NCBI GenBank assembly: GCA_030680295.1
Contig: JAUXVU010000023.1
Coordinates: 62,001 to 126,000, forward strand
Direction: 5' to 3'
DNA length: 64,000 nt
From: Moraxellaceae bacterium
GTDB taxonomy: Bacteria; Pseudomonadota; Gammaproteobacteria; Pseudomonadales; Moraxellaceae
Position 1 is the stretch's first letter, and each line of letters begins with the position of its first letter. Of the stretch, positions 1-8,435 are shown one piece after another. The notes under the pieces were generated by a model. The model saw nothing but the letters and a program-made list of their open reading frames with translations, searched no databases and was not told the DNA's origin. Position numbers and translations under genes: made by a program.

Positions 1-342
1 CACAATAGCTTGTTTCATGGCCTCACTGCCCCACTTCACAATCGGTGGCAGAGCAATGTCTAAGGAGCCTAGGCTGGCCGCCAAACCACCCGAGCCTGAA
101 CGCATCAGCTCTTCGGTGGCGGCAATTTTCATAAAGACATCTTCACCCGAGCCACCCAACGCTTCTGGATAACCAATGCCTAATAATCCTGCTGCACCCG
201 CTTTTAGATACAGTTCACGCGGAAACGTGCCGGCTTCTTCCCAGTCATTGATGTATGGGGCAATTTCACGCTCGTTAAATTGACGCGCTGTTAAGCGGAC
301 TTGTTCGTGGGTTTCATTAAAGTACGACGTAAACAAACTCAT
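1..342 (-). CDS. acyl-CoA dehydrogenase, N-terminal part (gene cut by window edge)
   Basis: The first 114 codons are visible, beginning with MSLFTSYFNETHEQVR at 342; the rest lies beyond the window. The segment is the all-helical N-terminal domain of the acyl-CoA dehydrogenase family, with the stretch GAAGLLGIGYPEALGG followed by an ATEELMRSGSGG-like helix. Such enzymes oxidise acyl-CoA thioesters to trans-2-enoyl-CoA using FAD and pass electrons to ETF. The catalytic glutamate and C-terminal domain are outside the window, so chain-length preference cannot be judged. It lies downstream of recR on the same strand with a 91-nt gap, and may have its own promoter there. Confidence 0.85.
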   Translation of the reverse strand, partial: MSLFTSYFNETHEQVRLTARQFNEREIAPYINDWEEAGTFPRELYLKAGAAGLLGIGYPEALGGSGEDVFMKIAATEELMRSGSGGLAASLGSLDIALPPIVKWGSEAMKQAIV

Positions 343-433
343 AAAAACACTCCAAAAAACGCTGAAGGGAAATACAGCGTGACCGGAGAGTTCTATCAGT
401 TAGCTAATAAAGACTCAAGGTGAAACAACGGAA

Positions 434-1039
434 TTATCCGATTGATCGACGACCGCTTAAAGCATGGGTCAAGGTGTTGCCATCAACATACTCAAGTTCA
501 CCACCAATGGGCACGCCATGAGCAATACGGGTCACCGACAAGGGCAAATCACGTGTGGCTTCACGCAGATAATGTGCTGTCGCCTCACCTTCCGCCGTTG
601 GGTTGGTAGCAATGATCAGCTCACGAATTGTTGGATTTTGCCGCAGGCGGTTAATCAATATGGGCAGCCCAAGCTCATCTGGCCCAATACCATCCAGTGG
701 CGAGAGCTTGCCTAACAGAACAAAGTAGCGGCCCTTAAAGCTGCCACTTTGCTCCAGTGCCAAAACATCCATCGGGCTTTCTACCACACACAACAAGCTG
801 TCATCACGACTGGGATCAAGACAAAGTTTGCACACCGGCTGCTCAGTCAAAAATCGACATTGCTGACAATGATCTACCTGGTTAAGTGCCTGCTCTAAGG
901 CTCTGGCCAGTCGTAAACCACCGGCCCGTTGGCGCTCAATGAGCTGCAAGGCCATACGCTGGGCAGATTTTGGCCCCACGCCCGGCAACATGCGTAATGA
1001 TTCCATTAACTCAGCAACCAAAGGGCTCAGCAGGCTCAC
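434..1039 (-). CDS. recR: recombination mediator protein RecR
   Basis: RecR works with RecF and RecO to load RecA on SSB-coated single-stranded DNA. At 201 aa it has the usual family length. The N-terminal helix-hairpin-helix is visible as [19 protein letters not shown], followed by a four-cysteine zinc finger (CQQC...CKLC, about residues 58-73) and a Toprim domain beginning at [15 protein letters not shown]. It follows ybaB with a 14-nt gap, giving the widely conserved dnaX-ybaB-recR order. The start at 1039 is supported by alignment of [22 protein letters not shown] with the family N-terminus. Confidence 0.97.
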   Translation of the reverse strand: MSLLSPLVAELMESLRMLPGVGPKSAQRMALQLIERQRAGGLRLARALEQALNQVDHCQQCRFLTEQPVCKLCLDPSRDDSLLCVVESPMDVLALEQSGSFKGRYFVLLGKLSPLDGIGPDELGLPILINRLRQNPTIRELIIATNPTAEGEATAHYLREATRDLPLSVTRIAHGVPIGGELEYVDGNTLTHALSGRRSIG

Positions 1040-1053
1040 GGCATAACCTCGTG

Positions 1054-1383
1054 TTAGAACGGCATCTTAAAGCCGGGTGGCAAGCCTAAACCGCTAGCGG
1101 CAGAGCCCATGGCATCTTTATTCGCAACTTCCACCTTACGCACGGCATCATTCATGGCAGCAGCAATTAAGTCTTCTAAGATTTCTTTGTCTTCTGACAG
1201 CAGGCTTTGATCAATGTTCACGCGCTTCACATCGTACTTGCCATTTAGGGTGACTTTTACCAAGCCCGCACCAGACTCACCAATAATTTCCGCTTGCGCC
1301 AATTCAGCCTGGGCTTTTTCCATATTCTTTTGCATCTGCTCTTGCATGCGCTGAGCTTGCTGCATTAATTGCTGCATATTCAT
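1054..1383 (-). CDS. ybaB: YbaB/EbfC family nucleoid-associated protein
   Basis: A 109-aa member of the YbaB/EbfC DNA-binding family. These are small dimeric proteins that bind DNA and are nearly always encoded between dnaX and recR, as here. The N-terminus is a Met/Gln-rich amphipathic helix ([20 protein letters not shown]), the middle has the characteristic [17 protein letters not shown] strand pair, and the C-terminus is Gly/Met rich ([12 protein letters not shown]). The gene starts 26 nt after the dnaX stop and is probably co-transcribed with it. The exact cellular role of the family is not settled. Confidence 0.96.
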   Translation of the reverse strand: MNMQQLMQQAQRMQEQMQKNMEKAQAELAQAEIIGESGAGLVKVTLNGKYDVKRVNIDQSLLSEDKEILEDLIAAAMNDAVRKVEVANKDAMGSAASGLGLPPGFKMPF

Positions 1384-1409
1384 AAGGTTACTCTCTATAC
1401 TTAAATCAA

Positions 1410-3119
1410 TTAATCATTCATTACTAATGAGTCAGGCACAATCTGTGCGTTAAACGTGGTCATTACTGCCTTCACCACGGGGTCGGCCATCACGGCCGAC
1501 TCTGCCTGCGCCAAACGCTCTGCGCGTAGACGCTGACGGCGGCTCGCAGGTGTTTCACCGTTGGGTTCTTGCATCACCAAATCAAAGCGGTGCTGAGGAT
1601 ATTGTGCCTGAAACTGGGTTTGCAACTGCGTTAATGCTTGTCCAGCCGCCAGCATTTGATGCTTAGGCGACAAACATAACTGCCACTGCCCTTGCGCCCC
1701 CACTTGCATCAAGGCATGTCGTGCCAGATTCAGTGCACCACCCGTTAAGCCCGAAGCATCAACCCACTCAGCCCATGATACGGGAGTCCACTCGCTTGTT
1801 GACTGCACAAACGCTGCTGGTACTGGTGCTGGTGTAGGCTCAGGGGCCAACTCAACTGCAGCAGGCTCCAGCATCGGCTCAATGGCAGGCTCAGGAGTCG
1901 GCTCTGCTACTGGCGCCTGCAGAACTGGCGCCTGCAGAACTGGCGCTTGCGGTGCTGCCACTTGAGGCGCTGGCGCTACGAGCTTTTTTTCGGTGGCATT
2001 AACTCCCGCGGCATGGTTAATGACGTCGGTAGTGACCAAGGGACGAAATAACATCATCCGCAGCAGTGTCATTTCAAAACCAGCGCGGGCATCAACGGCC
2101 AATGGCAAGTCACGGCGACCATGCAGAGCCATTTGATAAAATAATTGCACATCTTCAGGTGATAACTGCTGAGCGAGCTGCAGCAATCGATCACGGTCAC
2201 CTTCGGCATTATCAATGGCATCCGGCACCGCCTGTGCCACCGCCAAACGGTGCAACACACTGATGACTTCAGAAACCGCCCCTGAAAAATCAATGCTTTG
2301 CTCTGCCATGCCTGCAACTAACTGCATTAATGCAGCGACATCTTTAGCCTGCACCGCCTCTAATACGCGAAAGACCAAATCACGATCAATACTGCCCAAC
2401 AGACTACGTACATCTGTCTCACCTAAGCGCCCATGACCAAAAGCAACCGCTTGATCAGTCAAAGACAAGGCATCTCGCATCGAGCCCTGTGCTGCACGCG
2501 CTAACAACCACAAAGCAGCCTCATCAAAACCAACATTTTCTGCCGGCAAGACTGTCTGCAAATGTTGCACGATGCGCTCAGGTGTCATGGGCTTTAACGC
2601 AAACTGCAGACAACGCGACAAAATCGTAATCGGCAGCTTTTGTGGGTCTGTGGTGGCCAGAATGAACTTCACATGCGGTGGTGGCTCTTCCAGCGTCTTT
2701 AGCAAGGCATTAAACGAATGCCCAGACAACATATGCACTTCGTCAATCAAATAGACTTTATAACGACCACTGGTAGGTGCGTATTGCACGTTTTCTAACA
2801 GCTCACGCGTATCTTCAACTTTGGTCCGTGATGCCGCGTCAACCTCGATGAGATCAACAAAACGGCCTTCATCAATGTCACGACAGGTCGAGCACACACC
2901 ACAAGGGTTGGCAGTGATGCCGGTTTCACAATTTAAGCAACGCGCCAAAATGCGCGCAATAGTGGTTTTGCCTACACCACGAGTACCCGTAAACAAATAG
3001 GCGTGATGCAAACGATTTTGTTCCAGCGCATGAGTCAGCGCGCGTGCGACGACATCCTGACCGACAAGCTCCTGAAAGCGCCGTGGCCGATATTTACGCG
3101 CTAAGACTTGGTAACTCAT
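1410..3119 (-). CDS. dnaX: DNA polymerase III subunit tau (and probably gamma)
   Basis: Clamp-loader ATPase of the replisome, 569 aa from the ATG at 3119. That start gives the standard [22 protein letters not shown]-terminus and has a GGGGAAGG Shine-Dalgarno; an upstream in-frame ATG at 3182 would add 21 unrelated residues. Walker A is GTRGVGKTT, a four-Cys zinc module ([19 protein letters not shown]) follows, and Walker B is VYLIDEVHM. After the clamp-loader domains (to about residue 370) comes a Pro/Ala linker with tandem repeats and then the tau-specific C-terminal domain. A candidate A-AAA-AAG slippery site lies at codons 377-379, so a shorter gamma form is likely (see the separate entry). 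Confidence 0.96.
   Translation of the reverse strand: MSYQVLARKYRPRRFQELVGQDVVARALTHALEQNRLHHAYLFTGTRGVGKTTIARILARCLNCETGITANPCGVCSTCRDIDEGRFVDLIEVDAASRTKVEDTRELLENVQYAPTSGRYKVYLIDEVHMLSGHSFNALLKTLEEPPPHVKFILATTDPQKLPITILSRCLQFALKPMTPERIVQHLQTVLPAENVGFDEAALWLLARAAQGSMRDALSLTDQAVAFGHGRLGETDVRSLLGSIDRDLVFRVLEAVQAKDVAALMQLVAGMAEQSIDFSGAVSEVISVLHRLAVAQAVPDAIDNAEGDRDRLLQLAQQLSPEDVQLFYQMALHGRRDLPLAVDARAGFEMTLLRMMLFRPLVTTDVINHAAGVNATEKKLVAPAPQVAAPQAPVLQAPVLQAPVAEPTPEPAIEPMLEPAAVELAPEPTPAPVPAAFVQSTSEWTPVSWAEWVDASGLTGGALNLARHALMQVGAQGQWQLCLSPKHQMLAAGQALTQLQTQFQAQYPQHRFDLVMQEPNGETPASRRQRLRAERLAQAESAVMADPVVKAVMTTFNAQIVPDSLVMND
1911..1950 (-). repeat. 15-bp tandem repeat in the dnaX linker
   Basis: Two exact copies of a 15-bp unit (1911-1925 and 1926-1940) and a partial third (1941-1950) encode the QAPVL repeats of the proline-rich linker between the clamp-loader and tau-specific parts. 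The repeat is also self-complementary in part (GGCGCC), so it could form structure downstream of the frameshift signal. Confidence 0.8.
1983..2008 (-). promoter_or_regulatory. candidate programmed -1 frameshift signal in dnaX
   Basis: In the dnaX reading frame the heptamer A AAA AAG sits across codons 377-379 (codons gaA AAA AAG, positions 1989-1983), the same heptamer and phase as the E. coli dnaX slippery site. A Shine-Dalgarno-like CGGGAG (2008-2003) lies 13 nt upstream, similar to the stimulatory element in E. coli. Slippage by -1 would add 30 Ala/Ser-rich codons and stop at TGA 1893-1891, giving a product of about 409 aa that keeps the ATPase and oligomerisation domains. The GC-rich repeats just downstream can pair as GCGCC/GGCGC. 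Confidence 0.7.
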
Positions 3120-3183
3120 GCCCTTCCCCACCGATAACGTTTTAGCATGGCTTATGCTAACGGATGCCTGACGCTGACCCAAG

Positions 3184-3218
3184 AAAAAAAGCGGCGCACC
3201 ATGGATGCACCGCTTTTA
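3184..3218 (-). terminator. intrinsic terminator after the coiled-coil gene
   Basis: On the minus strand an 8-bp GC-rich stem (GCGGTGCA pairing with TGCGCCGC) flanked by A/T pairs is followed by seven T residues. It lies just downstream of the gene ending at 3233 and upstream of the dnaX start, so dnaX-ybaB-recR is likely transcribed from its own promoter between here and 3119. Confidence 0.8.
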
Positions 3219-3232
3219 TTTTTACAACCGAC

Positions 3233-3523
3233 TTATTTCAAGCGATCAGTCAATGACTTCAGCGCAGCACCAGCTTCTTCCACTAAACCTTCAACTTTGG
3301 CTTTCACTTCACCAAACTTTTCTTCGCCAACTGATTTCAGCTCATCAAACTTAGCTTGTGCTTCAGCTTGCAGCGTTTTCAGCTTTTCTAACTGCTGATG
3401 TGCTTCGGCTTTAGCATCAACACTGGCGCTTTCAGCTTTGGCTTTTAATAACTCTGCTTGCGCTTTCCATTCATTGATCTGAGCTTGCAGCTTCTGTTGC
3501 ATTAAGTCTTTATCAATCATCAT
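3233..3523 (-). CDS. small Lys/Glu/Ala-rich coiled-coil protein
   Basis: A 96-aa protein (or 95 aa from the second ATG at 3520) that is almost wholly alpha-helical and charged: repeated Ala/Lys/Glu/Gln segments such as AQAELLKAKAES and KLKTLQAEAQAKFDEL continue to the C-terminus. There is no signal peptide and no membrane segment. It overlaps the 3' end of the flavoprotein gene upstream by 11 nt, so the two are probably translationally coupled. The composition resembles apolipoprotein- or phasin-like amphipathic helices. I do not recognise a named family and assign no function. Confidence 0.75.
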   Translation of the reverse strand: MMIDKDLMQQKLQAQINEWKAQAELLKAKAESASVDAKAEAHQQLEKLKTLQAEAQAKFDELKSVGEEKFGEVKAKVEGLVEEAGAALKSLTDRLK

Positions 3524-4754
3524 TCGCTCCTTGGTTTGTTGTACAAAATTCGCTGGCCGCCATACCCGCTTGACGGCCCGTCGCCATACAGGCAGTTAGC
3601 AAATAACCGCCTGTGGGTGCATCCCAGTCCAGCATTTCACCAGCACAAAATAATCCGGGGTAACGCTGCACCATAAACTGCGCGGTTATCTCGCAAAAGT
3701 CTACCCCACCTGCGCAACTGATTGCCTCATCAATTGGACGAGCTGCAAGCAGTGTCACCGGCAGTGCCTTAACTAACTCAGCATAGCCCACCTGTACAGT
3801 CTGTGGAGATTGTTTGACAGCTTCGTGAACCAACGCAATTTTTGCGGCATCTAGTCCTAATGCACGTAAGCGCTGACTCATCGTTTTGCCTTTGGGCGCC
3901 TTGGCCAGTGCCATAGCAATCGCTTCTTGCGACTGAGCCGGACACAAGTCCAGCAAAATCGTGGCCTGACCGTGCATGAGTAAATGCTCACGTATAGCGG
4001 CCGATAAGGCATAGACCAAACTGCCCTCAAGACCATGTTGAGTCAGCACCGCCTCGCCGAGTCGACAGCCATTACTTAACCACGGTAGGTTAATAGACAC
4101 ATTTTTTAATGGTGCACCGGCATGTGACATCATATGAGTCGACCACGCCACCTCAAAACCACAATTACTGGCTTGTAGCGGTTGGCAACGAATACCGGCC
4201 TGCTCAAAGTCTGCCAACCAGCGGCCATCAGAGCCTAGTTTGGCCCAACTAGCACCACCAAGCGCCATCACCACACACGTTGCTTCACGCTGCAAAACCC
4301 CCTGGGGCGTGGCAAACGTTAAGGCAAACTGACCATCAGCTAATAGCCTCCAGGCGGTCAAGCGGTGGCGCACATGTGTACGCAGACCTAATTCACGCGA
4401 ACGCTGCAACCAGCGTCGCAACAAAGGCGCAGCTTTCATTTCTCGCGGGAAAACGCGCCCAGAACTACCGACAAAGGTTTCAACACCTAGGTCATGCACC
4501 CAGTCCACAAATTGTACTGAGCTAAATTGATTAAGTGCTGAGACAAGCTGGTTGGGTGCGCGTGGGTAACGGCTTAAAAACGAGGACCAATCTTCGGCAT
4601 GGGTAATGTTTAAACCGCCAATACCCGCCAGCAGAAATTTGCGCCCCAGTGAGGGCATGGCATCGTATAGGTCGACTGAAATTCCGGCTTGTAATAACTG
4701 CTCGGCAGCCATTAAGCCCGCTGGGCCACCACCGATCACGACGGCTGTAGTCAT
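3513..4754 (-). CDS. FAD-dependent flavoprotein, HI0933/YhiN type (PP_4765-like)
   Basis: A 413-aa flavoprotein beginning with a dinucleotide-binding GxGxxG fold (VVIGGGPAGLMAAEQLL) and followed by the family stretch LGRKFLLAGIGGLNITHAE. The C-terminal GGxxFCEIT and CAGEMLDWDAPTGGYLLTAC motifs, which contact FAD in this superfamily, are intact. HI0933/YhiN proteins are cytosolic and of uncertain substrate; the TIGR03862 subgroup fits the motif spelling and length. The gene follows the 4.5S RNA gene on the same strand and overlaps the small coiled-coil gene downstream. Confidence 0.85.
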   Translation of the reverse strand: MTTAVVIGGGPAGLMAAEQLLQAGISVDLYDAMPSLGRKFLLAGIGGLNITHAEDWSSFLSRYPRAPNQLVSALNQFSSVQFVDWVHDLGVETFVGSSGRVFPREMKAAPLLRRWLQRSRELGLRTHVRHRLTAWRLLADGQFALTFATPQGVLQREATCVVMALGGASWAKLGSDGRWLADFEQAGIRCQPLQASNCGFEVAWSTHMMSHAGAPLKNVSINLPWLSNGCRLGEAVLTQHGLEGSLVYALSAAIREHLLMHGQATILLDLCPAQSQEAIAMALAKAPKGKTMSQRLRALGLDAAKIALVHEAVKQSPQTVQVGYAELVKALPVTLLAARPIDEAISCAGGVDFCEITAQFMVQRYPGLFCAGEMLDWDAPTGGYLLTACMATGRQAGMAASEFCTTNQGANDD

Positions 4755-4780
4755 GTCGTTGCTCGTTTAGGCTTGGGATG

Positions 4781-4892
4781 GGTGGCAACCCTGCAAGCCC
4801 GGCCCCGGCACACACTAGGCAGCGACCGTTGCTTCCTTCCGGATCTGGCGGGGTTAACTGCTTTGCATTGCGGGGAGACCAGCAGGGTCACC
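4781..4892 (-). ncRNA. ffs: 4.5S RNA, signal recognition particle RNA
   Basis: Read on the minus strand, this segment has the conserved SRP domain IV loop AGATCCGGAAGGAAGCA and the upstream TCTCCCCGCAATGC element. The ends pair (GGTGACCCTGC at the 5' side with GCAGGGTTGCCACC at the 3' side) to form the long rod expected for bacterial 4.5S RNA of about 112 nt. The RNA binds Ffh and directs membrane proteins to the inner membrane. It fills the gap between the flavoprotein and the hydrolase; no coding gene is supported here. Confidence 0.95.
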
Positions 4893-4944
4893 ATAAACAC
4901 ACCTTAAGGCGTGGCGGGAGTATAGAGAATTAGACCCACGCTGC

Positions 4945-5916
4945 CTATGCCTTATCGCCGTAAAACGCATCAAGTTCGGCGACTAAATGCTGCATCACGG
5001 GTAAAGAAGTCACCATTTCCATATGGCCAATGCCCGGCAATTCAATATTACGTCCATAAAAATCAGCCACCACACTATTATGCTGAGGCGCCACAATGGT
5101 GTCCTGCGGTGACCATAGATTGATAAAGGGAATCGGACATGGTGCCGCTTCAACCTCGGCGGTAAAGGCCACTGCCCACGCATTCGATGGTGTGAGCTGA
5201 CTGATAATTGGCCCCAGTTTTTCCTTGCCAGCCGCCAGCACTGTGCCACGAAACGGCGCGCCAACCGCAATTGCCAAAGCCACATGCTGCAGCCCACCAA
5301 AACGATGCAAATACAGGCGTATGACCTGCCCACCCATGCTATGTCCCATAATCACTACACGTTCAGCACCGGTATCTTGCAATACCTCTTGCACAAAACG
5401 CGCGACATGCTCGGCATTCCGTTCAATGCTCTCAAACACAGGCGTAGGGCTAACGGCATAAACCTGGCCATAACCATGACGTACTAAGTGTCGGCGCCAA
5501 GCCCACAAATAACCACGATTGGTAAAAAAGCCCGGCACTAACACAATCGGTAAGCCTTTATGTGGGGCATCGGGATTAGGGTTATTCGGCATTAGCCAAG
5601 GTTCAAGCGCGAATAAAAATGGATAGGTTTTTAACGCAGCAATCCACTCTCGCCAGATCATGCCCAAGGCGGCAAACACAGAAATTTGCTGCGTCTGAGT
5701 TCTAGGTGACTTCGCTTTTTCAGTGGGAATGACGTTGCCTAAGACCATGAGAAAACGTAAGAACGCGAAGATTGCGATACACACAATGATTGCTTTAAGT
5801 GGGGATGCTCCTTGGCTGATTGCAATCAATGCGCCCACTAGATAAATACCGAACTCAATGAGCATGGCTTTGAAAAAATTACGGCCATGATGAGTGAAGC
5901 CTTGTTCTTGCACCAT
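4945..5916 (-). CDS. membrane-anchored alpha/beta hydrolase (lipase-like)
   Basis: A 323-aa protein from the ATG at 5916 (MVQEQGFTHHGRNFF). A longer reading to 6027 would overlap the divergent alkyltransferase gene and is not favoured. Two hydrophobic segments near the N-terminus (LIEFGIYLVGALIAI and AIIVCIAIFAFLRFLMVL) should anchor it in the inner membrane. The catalytic domain has the PIVLVPGFFTNRGY oxyanion strand, nucleophile elbow GHSMGG, a candidate Asp in LWSPQDTIV and a His in GIGHMEM. This fits an esterase or lipase of the alpha/beta fold. The substrate cannot be told from sequence. Confidence 0.85.
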   Translation of the reverse strand: MVQEQGFTHHGRNFFKAMLIEFGIYLVGALIAISQGASPLKAIIVCIAIFAFLRFLMVLGNVIPTEKAKSPRTQTQQISVFAALGMIWREWIAALKTYPFLFALEPWLMPNNPNPDAPHKGLPIVLVPGFFTNRGYLWAWRRHLVRHGYGQVYAVSPTPVFESIERNAEHVARFVQEVLQDTGAERVVIMGHSMGGQVIRLYLHRFGGLQHVALAIAVGAPFRGTVLAAGKEKLGPIISQLTPSNAWAVAFTAEVEAAPCPIPFINLWSPQDTIVAPQHNSVVADFYGRNIELPGIGHMEMVTSLPVMQHLVAELDAFYGDKA

Positions 5917-5984
5917 TGTTGTTTCGCCTATTATTGTTATTGTGCCTATGATAGTTGAACTTTGAGTAACTGGCAGCAGGCAAA

Positions 5985-6479
5985 ATGACTCAGCTTTTTC
6001 GTTATTGGCAAAGCCCTTTCGGCACACTCAGACTGATTGCCAACGAGCACTATTTTCTGCGCTTGGAGCTACCATTACAGGCACAACGACCACCTACGCT
6101 AGGTAGTATCGAACAGCCGAAGATGCTGCCCAACGTCGCTGAACAACTGAGCGAATACTTTGCCGGTAAACGACAACAGTTTGATTTAGAAAAGTTTGAT
6201 CTGCCATGTTTGTGGCAAGGCACACCCTTTCAACAGTCGGTTTGGCAAGCATTAATACATCTTCCCTATGGCCAAACCTGCAGTTATGGTGCGCTGGCAC
6301 AGCAAATCAACCGGCCACGTGCAGTGCGTGCGGTTGGAGCAGCAAATGGCGCCAACCCCTTCCCCATTATCGCTGCCTGTCATCGCGTCATTGCTAGTAA
6401 CGGCAAACTACATGGTTATGGTGGCGGGCTTGAGCTGAAACGCCAGCTGCTGGCGTTGGAGGCAAAACATTGCGCCTAA
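5985..6479 (+). CDS. ogt: methylated-DNA--protein-cysteine S-methyltransferase
   Basis: A 164-aa suicide enzyme that transfers alkyl groups from O6-alkylguanine to its own cysteine. The DNA-binding helix (PYGQTCSYGALAQQINRPRAVRAVGAANGANP) and the acceptor Cys132 are present. The active-site motif reads ACHRV instead of the usual PCHRV, an Ala-for-Pro change next to the nucleophile. Because Cys is kept, it is not an ATL protein (these have Trp). The length and absence of an Ada regulatory domain fit Ogt. Its 3' end overlaps the next gene by 10 nt, which suggests a two-gene operon. Confidence 0.93.
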   Translation: MTQLFRYWQSPFGTLRLIANEHYFLRLELPLQAQRPPTLGSIEQPKMLPNVAEQLSEYFAGKRQQFDLEKFDLPCLWQGTPFQQSVWQALIHLPYGQTCSYGALAQQINRPRAVRAVGAANGANPFPIIAACHRVIASNGKLHGYGGGLELKRQLLALEAKHCA

Positions 6480-7534
6480 TCTCATACCTGATTGTGGCCT
6501 GCCTGCTTAGTAGTTGCAGTACGAAAAACCCCTATTACGACGCCAGCCAACCACATCACACGCCTGATGGCTTTCAAAATACGGAAGCATTTAGTCTGCC
6601 CAGTGGCGGTGACTTGTTGCGCTGGTATTGGCAACGCCTCACGGGACCTAAGCCATTACATGAGCCCAATGATGTGCCATGGCAAGCTGTTGATCACAGT
6701 GTGATTAATCAGCCAACGCCCGACCTGCAAGTGACTTGGTTGGGTCATGCCACGGTGCTCATTCAAAGCCACGGCATTAATGTGTTAACCGACCCCATGT
6801 TAACAACACGGGCCTCACCCTTTTCTTGGTTAGGCCCTAAGCGTCAAACCCCAGTGCCTATTGCTATTGATGAGCTACCCCATATTGACGTCATCGTGAT
6901 CTCACATAATCACTATGACCACTTGGACTTACCTACCTTAAAAGCCATCGATAAAAAGCAGGCACAACCTCCTTTAGTGGTCGTGCCATTAGGTGACGCC
7001 GCGCGACTAAAGCGTGCCGGCCTACGCAAAGTCAAAGAACTGGACTGGTGGCAGTCGCTTGTTACGGAACATGCCAAGCCAATGACCATCTCGCTGACTC
7101 CAGCGCGACATTGGAGCCTCCGTCAATTTATACCCAGTGATAGAAACCGTAGTTTGTGGGGAAGTTTTGTGGTTTCACATCAGCAGCAGTCTGTATTTTT
7201 TGCGGGCGACACAGGTTATGCACCCGTGTTTAAAGACATTGGCCAGCGTTTTGGGCCTTTTGCCTTGGCAATTTTACCGATTGGTGCATACGAGCCGCGT
7301 GAGTATTTAAAAGCGCAACACGTCAATCCAGCCGAAGCCGTCACCATGCATAAAGATTTGCGTGCACAAGTCAGCCTACCCATTCATTGGGGCACATTTA
7401 TTTTAAGTAGTGAGTTATTACAGCAACCGCCAGAGGAGCTCGCCCAAGCACTAGAAAACACCCGCATTGCAGCAGATGATTTTTCGTCTTGGGCGATAGG
7501 TGAAACGCGAGCTATGACTCCGAGAACACCTTAG
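6470..7534 (+). CDS. MBL-fold metallohydrolase lipoprotein (COG2220 / NAPE-PLD-like)
   Basis: A 354-aa protein starting with TTG at 6470, overlapping the alkyltransferase gene. The N-terminus MRLISYLIVACLLSSC is a signal peptide with a lipobox (Cys16), so the protein is probably membrane-tethered in the periplasm. The catalytic part opens with VTWLGHATVLIQSHGINVLTDPML, carries the zinc motif SHNHYDHLD (HxHxDH type) and later FFAGDTGY and LPIHWGTF, the layout of the UlaG/RomA/NAPE-PLD branch. NAPE-PLD enzymes cleave phosphodiester bonds in N-acyl phospholipids; a lipid substrate is plausible here but only inferred. Confidence 0.87.
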   Translation: MRLISYLIVACLLSSCSTKNPYYDASQPHHTPDGFQNTEAFSLPSGGDLLRWYWQRLTGPKPLHEPNDVPWQAVDHSVINQPTPDLQVTWLGHATVLIQSHGINVLTDPMLTTRASPFSWLGPKRQTPVPIAIDELPHIDVIVISHNHYDHLDLPTLKAIDKKQAQPPLVVVPLGDAARLKRAGLRKVKELDWWQSLVTEHAKPMTISLTPARHWSLRQFIPSDRNRSLWGSFVVSHQQQSVFFAGDTGYAPVFKDIGQRFGPFALAILPIGAYEPREYLKAQHVNPAEAVTMHKDLRAQVSLPIHWGTFILSSELLQQPPEELAQALENTRIAADDFSSWAIGETRAMTPRTP

Positions 7535-8381
7535 GCTTCACCGCACGGTGAAAGGCCTTTTGGGCAGGCATACGGTCATGTTTTTTCAATGGGAACAGTT
7601 TGGTGTTAAGCGCAGAGCCGCCATCAACGCGAATGCAATCACCGGTCACATAGGTGGCTGCTGGCGACAATAAAAACACAATGGCAGAACTGACTTCGTC
7701 TTCGTCACCCATGCGTGCTGAGGGAATCCCATCATTCATGGTTTTAAACCATTCTTTGGCAACTGCAGGGTCGTAATTATCCATACCGCTTGATGCAATA
7801 AAGCCAGGTGCTACGGCATTCACACGCACACCGGAACTAGCCCATTCCACCGCCGCTGTTTCAGTAAAGCTCATCATGCCAGCTCGGGCCGCACCTGAGT
7901 GCCCCATCACCGGCATACCGCCCCACATATCGGCGATAATATTGACAATGCTGCCGCCGTTATCACGCATGTATTGACGGAACACTTCGCGAGCAAACAG
8001 GAAACCGCCGGTGAGGTTGTTGTTAATAACAGCATCCCAGCCATTTTTAGAAATATGTTCCAGCGGCATAGGGAACTGGCCACCGGCATTATTCACTAAA
8101 CCATGAATGGCACCACGCTCTGCCACCACTTCAGCCACTAGGTTTTTAACCAACTCTTCCTGACGAATATCGGCAATTTTGAACGAAGCACTACCACCAT
8201 CGGTGATGATTTCAGCCTGAGTTGCTTCTAGTTTTTCAATTTTGCGACCGACCAACACTACATGTGCGCCTAAGGCGGCTAATTCGTGGGCAGTACAACG
8301 ACCAATACCTGAACCACCGCCGGTTACGATGATGGTTTGGCCAGCAAATAAATCCTGTCGAAATGCGCTCCGGTAAGACAT
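7512..8381 (-). CDS. SDR family oxidoreductase resembling trans-2-enoyl-CoA reductase (PECR)
   Basis: A 289-aa short-chain dehydrogenase with the TGGGSGIG cofactor loop (residues 20-27) and NNAG (97-100). The normal YxxxK catalytic pair is absent: its place is taken by HSGAARAG (161-168), followed by VEWASSGVRVNAVAPG. This same spelling is what I recall for peroxisomal trans-2-enoyl-CoA reductase and related dienoyl-CoA reductases, so a role in fatty acyl-CoA metabolism is the best guess. It is transcribed after the response regulator and converges on, and overlaps by 23 nt, the MBL gene. Confidence 0.85.
   Translation of the reverse strand: MSYRSAFRQDLFAGQTIIVTGGGSGIGRCTAHELAALGAHVVLVGRKIEKLEATQAEIITDGGSASFKIADIRQEELVKNLVAEVVAERGAIHGLVNNAGGQFPMPLEHISKNGWDAVINNNLTGGFLFAREVFRQYMRDNGGSIVNIIADMWGGMPVMGHSGAARAGMMSFTETAAVEWASSGVRVNAVAPGFIASSGMDNYDPAVAKEWFKTMNDGIPSARMGDEDEVSSAIVFLLSPAATYVTGDCIRVDGGSALNTKLFPLKKHDRMPAQKAFHRAVKPKVFSES
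7534..7563 (+). terminator. hairpin with short T-tract after the MBL gene
   Basis: Immediately at the stop codon, TTCACCG-CA-CGGTGAA, extended by GGC/GCC, is followed by TTTT. This could end transcription of the ogt-MBL pair. It lies inside the 3' end of the convergent SDR gene, so the sequence is also coding on the minus strand. Confidence 0.5.
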
Positions 8382-8435
8382 AACCCAATATCCCTAAAAA
8401 AAGAAAACGACGTTATGTCTTAAGTGACTCCGCAG

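Noticed and set aside
4531-4815. Minus-strand open frame running into the 4.5S RNA gene
   Set aside because: Shadow of the flavoprotein gene plus the 3' part of the SRP RNA; no coding evidence.
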